In this document: positions 9,201-18,653 of the stretch, piece after piece
How positions within the stretch are numbered: position 1 is the stretch's first letter
Layout of the letters: the number at the start of each line of letters is the position of its first letter
Notes under the pieces: generated by a model
Told to the model about the DNA's origin: nothing
Seen by the model: only the letters and a program-made list of their open reading frames with translations
The model's database searches: none
Program-made: the position numbers and the translations under genes
NCBI GenBank assembly: GCA_026770595.1
Contig: MU633943.1
Coordinates: 1 to 19,059, forward strand
DNA: 19,059 bases
Direction of reading: 5' to 3'
Origin: Ochromonadaceae sp. CCMP2298
Lineage: Eukaryota; Sar; Synurophyceae; Ochromonadales; Ochromonadaceae

Positions 9201-12200
9201 ATGATCCAGCTCAAGGAGTCGATGGACCAGCGCATGGGGTGTGTGGTGGTAGGACCCTCAGGCAGTGGCAAGTCCACACTGTGGCGCGTGCTGAAGGCGG
9301 CCATGATCAAGTGCGGGGAGGCAGTGGTCACCTACGTGATGAACCCCAAGTCCATGCCCCGCGAGCGCCTGCTGGGTCATATGGACCTGGACACAAGAGA
9401 GTGGGCGGACGGCGTGCTGACAGACGCGGCGCGCAAGGTGGTCAAGGAGGCCAGCGAGGTGCACTGCTGGATCATCTGCGATGGAGACGTGGACCCCGAG
9501 TGGATCGAGTCGCTCAACTCCGTCCTGGACGACAACCACCTACTCACGCTGCCCAACGGCGAGCGCATCTCCTTCGGCTCCAATGTGAACTTCCTCTTCG
9601 AGACGCACGACCTGCGCTTCGCCTCGCCCGCCACCGTCTCCCGCATGGGCATGATCTTCCTCTCCGACGAGGACCTGGACGTGGCTCGCCTGGTGCAGAA
9701 GTGGCTGACCAGTTTCGATCCTGAGAGGCGCATGGCCATGGCCTCGTGGATAGACGAGCTCTTCTACAAGGCGCTCGACTTCGTGCTCCGAAGCGAGCTG
9801 ACCGTCGACACCACCCTGGTGGGCACGGTGATGAACGGCCTGTCCCAGCTTCGGGACGTGGCGACCAGGCAGGAGTTCGTGTGCGGCCTGATCCGCGGCA
9901 TAGGCGGCAACCTGAGTCTTACCAACCGCGCCGCTCTGGCCAAAGAGATATTCCAGTGGTCTAACGAGCGCCCGCCAGACTTCGGGTCGCCGCTGGACTG
10001 CTTCGCGGATGGTTCGCGTTTCGAGGCCTTCACGGGTGGGGTGGGCGGGGGTGACTACATCGCTTTGCACGAGATCGGCCAGAGCACAGTGGTGCCTACG
10101 ATCACAGTGCAGCGCACGCTGGCCACGATCGACCCCTGGATCAAGAACATGGAGTCATTCGTGCTGGTGGGGCCTGAGGGCTGCGGCAAGAGCATGATCA
10201 TCAACCACGCCTTCAGACGCAAGAAGAACATCGGCATCGCTACGCTGCACTGCAACGCGCAGACCACCTCGGACGAGATTATCAGCAAGATCGTGCAGAC
10301 CTGCTCGCTCTTCTCCTCTCCCGAAGGCAGAGTGTATCGCCCCCGCGACTGCGAGCGCCTCGTTCTCTACCTGAAGGATATCAACCTCCCCCGCCCAGAC
10401 ATGTACGACACCTGCCAATTGATCGCATTCCTGCAGCAGATCATCACCTTTGGGGGCTTCTACGACGAAGCACTGGAGTTCCTGCGGCTCGAACGTATCC
10501 AGATTGTGGCATCCATCAACGCCGCCACGACGGTAGGAAGACACCCCCTCAGCACGCGCTTTACGGCAGTCGTGCGCATCTGCGTAGTGGACTATCCCGA
10601 GACATCAGAGCTGGTCTCCGTCTACGACACGTTCTTGTCAGTAGTCCTGAAGAGCGTCGAGCTGGGAGATCCCAAGTGGCTGCAGAACGGGGACCGAGAA
10701 AGGCTTGCCAACGCGGTGGTAGAGATTTACCAAAAGACTCGTGAGAAATTCACAGTGGATGACCGCCGCCACTACCTGTTCACCCCGCGAGACATGACAA
10801 TGTGGGTGAAGAACCTGTGTCGCTACAACCTGCAGTCTGAGAACCTGCTCGAGGTGCTGGGGCACGAGGCCTGCCGCGTCTTCCAGGACAGACTGGTGGG
10901 CGCCGACGCGCATAGCCGATTCGAGCAGCAGCTCTCCAGTGTCCTGCGCACGCACTTCCGGCACACTCTGGCCCCCCAAGACTACTACTTCACCGCCCTC
11001 TCGCTGGGCGGCGGTGCAGGCGCTAAGGTTGTGGAGAGCAAGGAGGGCGAGGGGCGCTCAGTGAAGGACATAATGGGCGGCAACTTGTCGAGAATGTCCC
11101 GAGAGGAGTTCCAGAAAGTGGTCAAGCAGGGGATCGTGTATTACGAGCGAGAGGAGCGCGATCTGAATATGCTGCTATTCCCAGAGATCCTGGAGCATAT
11201 TGCGCACATCGATCGTGTACTCAGCTCCACGGCTGGGCATCTTTTGCTGGCGGGCAAGAGCGGCGTTGGCAGGCGCAACGCAGTAACCATTGCCACTTAC
11301 ATGCTGGGGTACAAGTTCTTCACACCCTCGATCACGCGCGACTACGGGCCCAAGCAGTTTTCCGCCGACGTGAAGGCAGCTCTGGAGGCGGCAGGCATTC
11401 GCGGAGAGCCCACGGTGTTGTTCATTGAGGACTTCCAGATCACCAAGGAGTCCATCCTGGAGATGGTTAACTCTCTGCTCAGCTCTGGAGAGGTGCCGGG
11501 CATGTACTCGCACGAAGAGCTGGAGCCGCTCATGTCCACCTTGCGTAAGATGATGCAGGAGGACGGCACGGAGAGCACGCCGTACGAGTACTTCGTCGAG
11601 CGTATTAAGAAGTACCTCCACGTGGTGCTGTGCATGGACCCCGGCCACCCGCGGTTTCTGTACCGCTGCGAGTCGAACCCCGCCCTCTACGCCCAGTGCA
11701 CAGTGATGTGGATCGGCGAGTGGCGCCCTGCCTCGCTGAAGGACATCCCCACTCTCATGGAGGGCGTCAAGACCATCATTACAGGTCGGGAGGAGGTGGA
11801 GGAGGACCCCTTCGCAATGCCCATGAGGGCAGCGGCTAAGGAGGAGAGCAAGTCGGACAAGAAGGAGGCCAAGGGAGACCGCGCTAAGAGAGAGGCTAAG
11901 GGGCAGAGAGAGGTTGTGGAGGACAAAGAGAGGGGCTGGAACGGAGAGGACAGCGAGACACAGGGGCACGACCACTCAGAGGAGCTCATCCAGATGGTCA
12001 TGGCATTGCACGAGTCATGCGCTACCCTGGGCGCCACACCCAAAGACTACATCACCTTTTTGCAGACGTGGCACTCGCTCTACATGGCCAAGAAGCAGGA
12101 GGTTCTGCGTGACCTGGGGCATCTGGAGGCTGGGCTGTTCAAGCTCGACTCCACTACCGAGATCGTGAACGACCTGCGCACCAACGCAGTGCAGCAGGAG

Positions 12201-15200
12201 AAGGACCTGAGAGTGGCGCAGGCGGCCGCAGATCGCGCGATGGAGGAGATCTCCAAGGCCATTACGGACTCCACCGAGCGCCGCAACGAGGTGGGCGAGG
12301 TCAAGCGCACTGTGGCGGACAACGAGGCGAAGACTAAGGTGCGAAAGGTGGAGATCGAGTCAGAGCTTAGTGAGATCCAGCCCATCCTGGACCAAGCCAA
12401 GCACGCCGTGGGCTCCATCAAGCCTGAGCACCTTAACGAAATCAGGTCCCTGACTGCGCCCCCCGAGGCCATCGCCGACGTGCTGGCGGCGGTGCTGATG
12501 ATGCTGGGGGTGCAGGACCTCTCCTGGCAGAGCATGAAGAAGTTCCTCAGCAACCGCGGCGTGAAGGAGGACATCCTCAACTACGACGCGAAGCGCATCT
12601 CGGGCGACCTGCGCAAGAGCGTCGCCAAGCTGCTGAAGAAGAAGCCGGCATCGTTCGATGACGCCAACATCCAGCGCGTGTCTATAGCCGCCGCACCCTT
12701 GGCTTCCTGGGTCAAGGCCAACATCCGCTACAGCTTGGTGATCGAGAAGATCGAGCCACTGCAGGTGGAGCTAGAGGAGGAAGTGCACAAGCTGGAGCAG
12801 AGCCAGAAGCGCCTCGCTAGGTGCGAAGAGGAGTTGAGAGACATTGACGCCCGCGTGGCAGCGCTGAAGAAGGAGTTCGGTGCGCGCACTAGCGAGGCAG
12901 AGCGCCTGAAGAACAACCTGTCTATGGCGGGAACCACGCTGGATAAGGCCGAGAAGCTGATCGGACAGCTGAGCGGCGAGCAGGCTAGGTGGAAGACGCA
13001 GGCGGCGCAGTTGAAGATGGACCTGGCCAAACTGCCCATGAAGATGCTCCTAGCAGCAGGCTTCACCACCTATCTAGCCAAGGCCCCAGAGGACGTGCGC
13101 AGCTCAATGATCGCGCGCTGGCAGGAGATCACGCAGGTGCAGGGGTTCGTGTTCAAGCGCGCGATGAGTACGGAGAGCCAGCTGCTGCAGTGGAAGAGCA
13201 TGGGCCTGCCCTCGGACGACCTCTCTCAGGAGAATTCGCTGGTCATCTCCAACACCACAGACCGCGTACCGTTCATCATCGACCCCGCCTCTGCAGCCAC
13301 CGACTGGCTGAAATCCACCCTCTCCAAGGACAGCACCCGCCCCCTAGAGGTGGTCACTCCCTTCGACACGCGGTTTATGAACCAAGTGGAGCTGGCGGTG
13401 CGGTTTGGGAAGACGCTGCTCATCCTGGAGGTGGACGGGCTGGAGGCTGCGCTCTACCCGCTGTGCCGCAAAGACCTGTGCCACCAAGGTCCGCGCTATG
13501 TGGTCAACATCGGGGACAAGACAATCGACTTCAACGAGGGCTTTAGGATGTTCTTGGTCACCCGCCACCCCGCTCCAGACATCCCCCCAGACGCAGAGGC
13601 ACTAATTACCGTAGTGAACTTCACCGTCACAAGGTCGGGTCTGGAGGGACAGCTGCTGGGCCTCGCCATTCAGAACGAGCAGCCTGAGCTAGAGAAGGCT
13701 AAGGGGGAGATGCTGCGCAAGGAGGAGGACTTCAAAGTGCAATTGGCGAAGCTCGAGAAGGATCTGCTGCAAGAGCTGGCTACGGCCGAGGGCAACCTGC
13801 TGGAGAACACGTCACTGATAGAGTCGCTCACTCGGACGAAAGAAAAGTCGGGCGAGATCGAGGACGCGCTGGTGCAGAGTGCAGAGGCCTCTGTGAAGCT
13901 GGACGAGCAGAGAGAGGTGTACCGGCCCTTCGCACTGGCGGGCGCGAAGCTATACTTCCTGGTAAAGGCTCTGCAGAATGAGAACCACATGTACCAGTTC
14001 TCTCTGGCCTCCTTCCTGACCCTATTCAAGCAAGCGCTGAAGGCAGAGACCGCCACTAAGCGTATGGAGGAGAGGCTGGAGACGTTGGCGGCCGATCTAG
14101 AGGTGCGCACACTGTACTTCGTGGGTCGCGCGCTGTTCAAGGCAGACCGCTCCATGTTCGCCTTGCATCTGGTCAGGGGAATGCACACGGACCACTTCCA
14201 GCCCCGCGAGTGGGAGATCTTCACTGGCGGGCTGGTGGCCTCTGTCAGCGAGGCGGTGCCCCGAGGATACCCCTCTTGGGCGCCCAGCGAGCGCAAAGAT
14301 GCCTTCCGCCTGCTGTCCGAGCAGCTGCCGCACCTGATCACTTCCCTGGAGCTAGAGAACTCCGCAAAGTGGCAGAGGTTTGCGACATCTTTGGAGGCGG
14401 AGAGGGACCTGCCCAGCTTGCGTGGGGTGACGCCCTTCCAGCGCGTGCTCATCGTGCAGGCCTTCCGGCCCGACCGGCTGCAGAGCGCCATCCTGCAGTT
14501 TTGCACGGACATGCTGCGCATCGAGTCGGTCTCCCCGCCCCCCCTCTCCCTCGCTGTACTCTCCAAGGAGTGCGGCCCCACCACGCCGCTGCTGCTGATC
14601 TCCTCTCCGGGCGCAGATGCTTCCAAGGAGCTGCAGGAGTATGCGGCCAAGACCGTGGGCGCTGGCAACTACGAAGAGCTCGCAATGGGAGGCGGACAGC
14701 AGGAGGTTGCGCAGCACTTGCTGCGCAGCGCGGCGCAGAACGGCTCCTGGCTCTGCCTGAAGAACCTTCACCTCGTGGTCAGCTGGCTGCCAACGCTGGA
14801 GAAAGAGCTGAGCGCACTGGAGCCGCATGCAGACTTCAGATTGTTCCTGACTACGGAGTCGCACCAGTCCTTCGCCTCCATCCTGCTACAGCAGTCCCTC
14901 AAGGCCACCTTCGAGTCCCCCCCGGGCATCAAGAAGAACCTGCAGCGCACGCTAGAAAGCTGGGATCCTGACCTTTTCGACCCCTCGAATCCCGTGCGCT
15001 CTCGGCTGCTCTTCCTGCTCGCCTGCTTCCACTCGGTTATGCAGGAGCGCCGCACCTACATCCCCCAGGGCTGGACGAAGTTCTACGAGTTCAGCTACGG
15101 TGACCTTAAGGCGGGAACCTACATGGTGGAGGCGGCTACGGCTAATGCGACGAAGGACACACGCATGGACTGGGAGGCCATACACGGCCTGATGGAGGAC

Positions 15201-16406
15201 GCCATCTACGGCGGCCGCATCGACAACGCCTACGATATGCGGGTGCTGCGCGCCTACCTGCAGGTCTTCTTCTCAGACCGATTGGCCTCCGAAGCTTCCA
15301 ACGGCATCGAGGTGCTGACAGGCACGCCGCTGCGCATGCCCGCAAGTCCCGATTTCAAGTCCTTCATGAAGATGATATCCCAGTTGCCCGACGCCGACGC
15401 GCCCTACGTCTTCTCTCTGCCGGACAACATTGAGCGCAGTCTGCAGCGCACCAACTCTACGCAGCTGATAAAGCAACTGCGCGTGCTGTCCTCCAGCGAC
15501 GCAGAGGCGGCCAAGTACGACAGGGAGAAGTGGCGCGCACAGCTTGGGCCCATACTGGAGCTCTGGCAGCAACTCACCTCCGCCACCCCGGGATTGGTGA
15601 ACCGCCGTGGCAGTACGATCGGCGGCCCCGGGGCTATGGCTGTGAAGGCGGCGAAGGAGCCAGTAGAGGACTTCGTTAATATGGAGTACGACCTGGCGGG
15701 GGATATCTGCGGAACTGTGGACGCCGCCATGGCCGCGCTGAAAAAGGTGCTCTTCGGGTCAGGCCTGCTCACGCCCACCATCCAGCACGCCGCCACGTCG
15801 CTACTGTCCGGCGCAGTGCCCACGGGCTGGCGGCGCCTGTGGGAGCAGGGGCCGGAGAAGCCGCAGGCGTGGCTGCGCGATCTGGTCACCAAGCGCGTCT
15901 CTCTGGGCAAGTGGAAGGCCGCGCTGTCCAAGGGCGGCTCCGCCAATCTGCTGGCTAGTCCGCTGAACCTGGGTGAGCTTTTCCACCCCGCCACCTTCAT
16001 CAACGCGCTGCGTCAGCAGACCGCCCGCAAGCTGGGCACCGCCATCGACCTGGTGAAGATGGTGTGCAGCTGGGATAAAGACCTGAGGCGCATGAGCGGC
16101 GGCTGTCCGCTGCCCTGCACGCTCACCAACATGCTGCTGCAGGGGGCGGACTTCCACTCGGGCAGCCTGCAGGAGTCCGCCCCCGAAGCTGCGGAGATGG
16201 CCTCCACCCCGCCAGTGTGCGTGGGCTTCGTGGCGACCAGCGCAGAGGACACGTATCGCGCTGACGAGGCAGTCACCATCCCCATCTACCTGTCGCCCTC
16301 GCGAGAGGACATAGTGGCGGACCTGCAGATGCCCATACGCGGCGGAGACGCAAACCGCTGGGTGCTGTCCGGAGTGGCTCTCTTCCTCACCGGGGATGAC
16401 GCGTAA
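3211..16406 (+). CDS. DYNC2H1: Cytoplasmic dynein 2 heavy chain (retrograde intraflagellar transport motor), join 3211-3338 and 3440-16406
   Basis: Minus-end-directed microtubule motor that returns intraflagellar transport trains from the ciliary tip to the base. The spliced product is 4364 residues; dynein-2 heavy chains are usually about 4300-4350. Domains in order: tail (1 to about 1100); linker with FYFIGDDDLLEILG near 1440-1455; AAA1 with GPAGTGKT (1688-1695) and CFDEF (1738-1742), both intact; AAA2 with GPSGSGKST (1981-1989) and IICDGD (2054-2059); AAA3 with GPEGCGKS (2287-2294) and LKDINLP (from 2354); AAA4 with the divergent GKSGVGRR (2648-2655) and VLFIEDF (2702-2708); a charged linker (about 2827-2887); stalk helix 1 (about 2924-3043); microtubule-binding domain (about 3044-3137); stalk helix 2 (to about 3240); AAA5; AAA6 with LCLKNLH (3814-3820); and a C-terminal region ending near VLSGVALFL. 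GNPYGPAGTGKTESVKAL around AAA1 and SLLSSGEVPG in AAA4 are typical of dynein-2 rather than axonemal or dynein-1 chains. The start at 3211 is the first ATG after an in-frame TAA and has G at -3 and +4. Confidence 0.97.
3339..3439 (+). other. Spliceosomal intron of the dynein-2 gene (101 nt)
   Basis: The donor is CCCAG|GTCAGT and the acceptor CCCCCCAG|GTG, with a pyrimidine tract before it and a likely branch site TAACTGAC at 3391-3398. Removing it joins codon 43 (AG|G, Arg) in phase 2, so NFLDDP is followed directly by RCLCLKVTYANG. That restores the NFLDD-type N-terminus known from dynein-2 chains. The intron also has an open frame starting at an ATG at 3369, which would give a Pro-rich false N-terminus. 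No other intron is needed in the gene. Confidence 0.9.
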
Positions 16407-16955
16407 CACACAGGCGCGTAGGCAACCTCCCCAGCAGACAGCTATAGAGGGTAAAGCATAGCAATCAGGCCCTCGAGCCTGTGTATGCGTACGTGCAGGG
16501 GGGGCACTCCCTTCCCCACTGTTATATAGTGCCGGTTTCTCACTCCGACTTCCCGACAGAGCCAGCCCATACGGATGGCTGTGATATCTTTATTTGTGAT
16601 TTAAAGAGTAGATTTCGATCCATGATGTGATTTTTCTTTTTTATCGGAAATCTCTGCAAATGTTGCAACCGATGCAACCGAGGTATGTAACAAGGTTTCC
16701 CATGCAGCTCGTATCGAAATTTCGTGAAACGAATTTCAAATGAAATTCGTAAATCCCGGGAACTTCTATCCCTGGGCTACGTCTATCCCCCTCTCTGACA
16801 TTGTCGTTTGCGCCCAAAACGGTCACGGTAAAACCCGCCGCTCCGTCGCCGCTTCGATCAGCAGAGTAATCTATTTTCAATCCGCACTTTGCGCAAGAGC
16901 TCCGTCTAACCTCGCCGATGCCATAAAGTGATCTCCAGCATTGCTCATTTGTACC
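16407..16955. other. Spacer after the dynein gene, including its probable 3' untranslated region
   Basis: About 550 bp without a supportable gene. It must begin with the dynein 3' untranslated region. I see no AATAAA; an A/T-rich stretch at 16585-16645 and ATGTAAC near 16685 are possible but weak processing signals. A palindrome cluster lies at 16715-16750. Short open frames on both strands here show no protein-like features. Confidence 0.5.
16715..16750. repeat. Two adjacent palindromes (CGAAATTTCG and ACGAATTTCA-AA-TGAAATTCGT)
   Basis: 16715-16724 is a perfect 10-bp palindrome. 16729-16738 and 16741-16750 form a perfect 10-bp inverted repeat with a 2-bp spacer. The half sites resemble one another (CGAAATTT, CGAATTTC). 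It could be a hairpin, a dimeric protein-binding site upstream of the 16956 frame, or the remnant end of an inserted element. The sequence alone does not decide between these. Confidence 0.6.
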
Positions 16956-17210
16956 ATGAGCCTTCTATCGCGGCCCATCAAGATCAAACTCTACGTAAAG
17001 AATGCGAACGAGTGGAAAAGGGGCATGACACTTCCCTCCACCGACATCATTGTTATTGATGATGCGAGGGGCCGTCCCCTGACCCACAACGCCAGCTATA
17101 AACAAGTGTTGGATGTGGTCAAGCAAGTAGTGACGCATAGAGGGCTCGAGGTGGTATACCTACAAAAGATTCTGAGAAAATATCTCACTAAAATGCTCAT
17201 TTGGAGATGA
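16956..17210 (+). CDS. Unrecognised short reading frame, possibly a truncated first exon
   Basis: 84 codons from an ATG in a good context (ACCATGA). I do not recognise the product. The first 70 residues look like a folded domain: KIKLYVKNANEWKRGM, then a strand-like IIVIDD, then SYKQVLDVVKQVV and LEVVYL, suggesting a small alpha/beta or ubiquitin-like fold. A faint likeness to doublecortin domains (strand, then a GM turn, then a helix) was considered but the spacing is wrong. The last 15 residues run into the TCTCACTA repeat patch, so the natural C-terminus has probably been replaced or lies in a later exon. A possible splice donor (GAG|GTGGTA) sits near 17150. The base composition is less GC-rich than the dynein. 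Whether it is expressed is unknown. Confidence 0.35.
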   Translation: MSLLSRPIKIKLYVKNANEWKRGMTLPSTDIIVIDDARGRPLTHNASYKQVLDVVKQVVTHRGLEVVYLQKILRKYLTKMLIWR

Positions 17211-17289
17211 GGTGGAGATATTTCTCACTATGAGTTTAAATCTCACTATGAGTAATTATCTCACCAACTGAGAAGTTTTCTCACTATGA
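17183..17289. repeat. Cluster of TCTCACTATGA short repeats
   Basis: Three exact copies of the 11-mer TCTCACTATGA (17223-17233, 17241-17251, 17279-17289) plus partial copies at 17183-17190 (TCTCACTA) and 17259-17266 (TCTCACCA). Each full copy contains CTCA-CTA-TGAG, a mini inverted repeat. The patch is A/T-rich and lies exactly between the 16956 frame and the CT microsatellite. The copies are too short and unevenly spaced for CRISPR. It may be the subterminal repeat region of a transposable element. Confidence 0.7.
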
Positions 17290-17304
17290 ATATTTACTCA
17301 TATC

Positions 17305-17342
17305 TCTCCCTCTCCCTCTCCCTCTCCCTCTTCCCCTTCCCC
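17305..17342. repeat. CT-rich microsatellite (TCTCCC then TTCCCC units)
   Basis: Four tandem TCTCCC units (17305-17328) are followed, after TC, by two TTCCCC units (17331-17342). On the minus strand this is GGGAGA, and the overlapping reading frames translate it as Arg/Glu or Gly/Glu repeats. It marks where the minus-strand frame at 17294-18653 stops looking like protein. Confidence 0.9.
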
Positions 17343-17598
17343 TTCCGCCACCGTGGCCGCCGCAGCCACCCCAGCCTCCGTCCTCGCCTCCCTAGCCGCC
17401 CTAGCCACGGCAGCCTTCGGCAGTCTGACGGGAGCTTGAATCCACCGAATGTGAGATTCCGCAGACCTGCCCAGGTCCCGTCTTCCGAGATGACGATGCG
17501 GATATGAGTTTTTTTGGAGCTCCACAGGGTCTTCTGGATGATGATGATCAAGAGGCGGTTGAACGCGAAGTCCGCAGCGAGGCCACCGTGGTTCACGC

Positions 17599-17683
17599 CT
17601 GTGTATATCGGACAAATCGTAGAGCAAATTAGAGAATGGTCGCGGGATACCGGAACAACGGCACTGCCAAATTTCCATCTCAC
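17599..17683 (-). other. Candidate 85-nt intron in the minus-strand relic
   Basis: Reading the minus strand, the donor GGAG|GTGAGA lies at 17683 and the acceptor TACACAG|GCG ends at 17599, with a possible branch site in TCTAATT. Splicing in phase 1 joins FLGG to GVNHGGLAADF. Its size is close to the 101-nt dynein intron. It is useful only if the in-frame TGA at 17733-17735 is ignored as a mutation, so the call is tentative. Confidence 0.35.
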
Positions 17684-18653
17684 CTCCTCCGAGGAACGCT
17701 GCGGCGAGCTCCTCCACATCGCGGAAACGCTTTCAAACCTGCTTGGGCGTGGCTATCGTGCCACGCGCATGCTTCTCCTTTGTCTCTAGCGCCACAATAG
17801 CCTGCAGCGCAGTTAGGTTGAATGAAGAGCTGGTGCCCATCAGAAAACCTATTCGCTCAGGGCTAAAGTCGACGTGAAGGCTCTGCTTCATCCTCGCCAT
17901 CAGCTGCTTTTGGATCGAGGGGCGCACGAACATGGCGAACTCAATGAAGCCGTGCAGCATCTTCTGCAGCCTGCGCCGAGCTTTTCTCTTCGCCTCCTCG
18001 TCCATCTCGAGCCGAAAGATCACCGCATCTGCGGACCTCGCCTTGGTTGAGCGGGAGCTGCGGGCCACCCTCAACTTGGGCAAAATATCGTTCTCGAATG
18101 TCAAAACGCCCCACAGTGTGCGCAGATGACCTTCCACGTCCGACATAAGGGCCCCTTTTCGATCGAGAACTCCCGCGCGCACAAGCTCAGCTGTAGATTC
18201 GTCCAAGATTTCTAGATCGATCAGGTTTCCCACTATGCTTTCCACGTCTTCGTCCGAGCTGAGGACACCATCCATATGGGCAGCGGCAAACTGGGCAGAG
18301 CTGGCGGCCGCGGTGCGCAAATGTAAGTTGGATTGCCTGAGAAGTTGTGTCTCTTTCAACCTGCGTTTTGACTTCAAGGTTTCTGTTCTCGCTTTCCGTT
18401 TTGCTTTCGCCAGCAGGTTCGTCAGATTTTGGATGAGGAGATTCTTCGGGGTGAGTAGGACAGCAACCACTGCTGTGGCGGCAACCACTGCTGATGTAGG
18501 GGTTCCAGGCGGTGTTCCAGGTGGCGAATCCTCTATCCCGCTCGGTACAGCATGGCTATGACTCTTGTAGGCATTCTTTTTTTTCGCTCCAAATGAGGGA
18601 TACCTGGCCATTTTGGCCTGCTGCCGCTGGCCTGCCACCGCAGAAAGGTGCAA

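Larger units (their letters stand above)
17294..18653 (-). pseudogene. Broken front part of an uncharacterised, probably transposon-related protein
   Basis: A minus-strand frame of 306 codons runs from 18653 to a TGA at 17733-17735. It has a basic N-terminus (MARYPSFGAKKK from its second Met), a Pro/Thr/Ala-rich stretch (about 40-65), a Lys/Arg-rich helix (about 75-105) and a helical, protein-like C-terminal half (LLGTSS-like motif: FLMGTSSSFNLTALQ). Past the TGA the same frame stays protein-like (KRFRDVEELAAAFLGG). A GT-AG pair at 17683/17599 would then join, in frame, VNHGGLAADFAFNRLL and THIRIVISEDGTW-AGLRN-LTFGGFKL. I associate this pattern (short strands, then DGT, then GFKL) loosely with large repetitive protein families of protists and invertebrates; that is memory-based and weak. 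Beyond GFKL the frame enters the CT microsatellite and ends at 17294. It is read as a truncated, nonsense-bearing relic. The alternative is an intact 306-residue gene ending at the TGA. Confidence 0.5.

Noticed and set aside
13670-14668. 332-codon minus-strand open frame, with others of 358 codons (6401-7477) and 266 codons (11175-11975)
   Set aside because: All are antisense to the dynein exon, low-complexity (Ser/Arg/Leu-rich) and explained by its G/C third-position bias. None shows a domain.
3369-16406. Axonemal or cytoplasmic dynein-1 heavy chain as the identity of the large gene
   Set aside because: The AAA1 context (GNPYGPAGTGKTESVKAL), the LKDINLP AAA3 Walker B, the AAA4 GKSGVGRR and SLLSSGEVPG segments, and the overall length fit dynein-2 throughout.
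16956-17165. Doublecortin-like domain in the short plus-strand frame
   Set aside because: The KIKLYVKN...GM start is suggestive, but the distance to the following helix is too long and the key NG(D) turn is missing.
17223-17289. TCTCACTATGA repeats as a CRISPR array
   Set aside because: The repeats are 11 bp, spacing is irregular (18 and 38 bp from start to start) and the genome is eukaryotic.
17514-17789. 91-codon plus-strand frame
   Set aside because: It is antisense to the minus-strand relic, which has the more protein-like composition. The apparent start is poor and no motif is visible.
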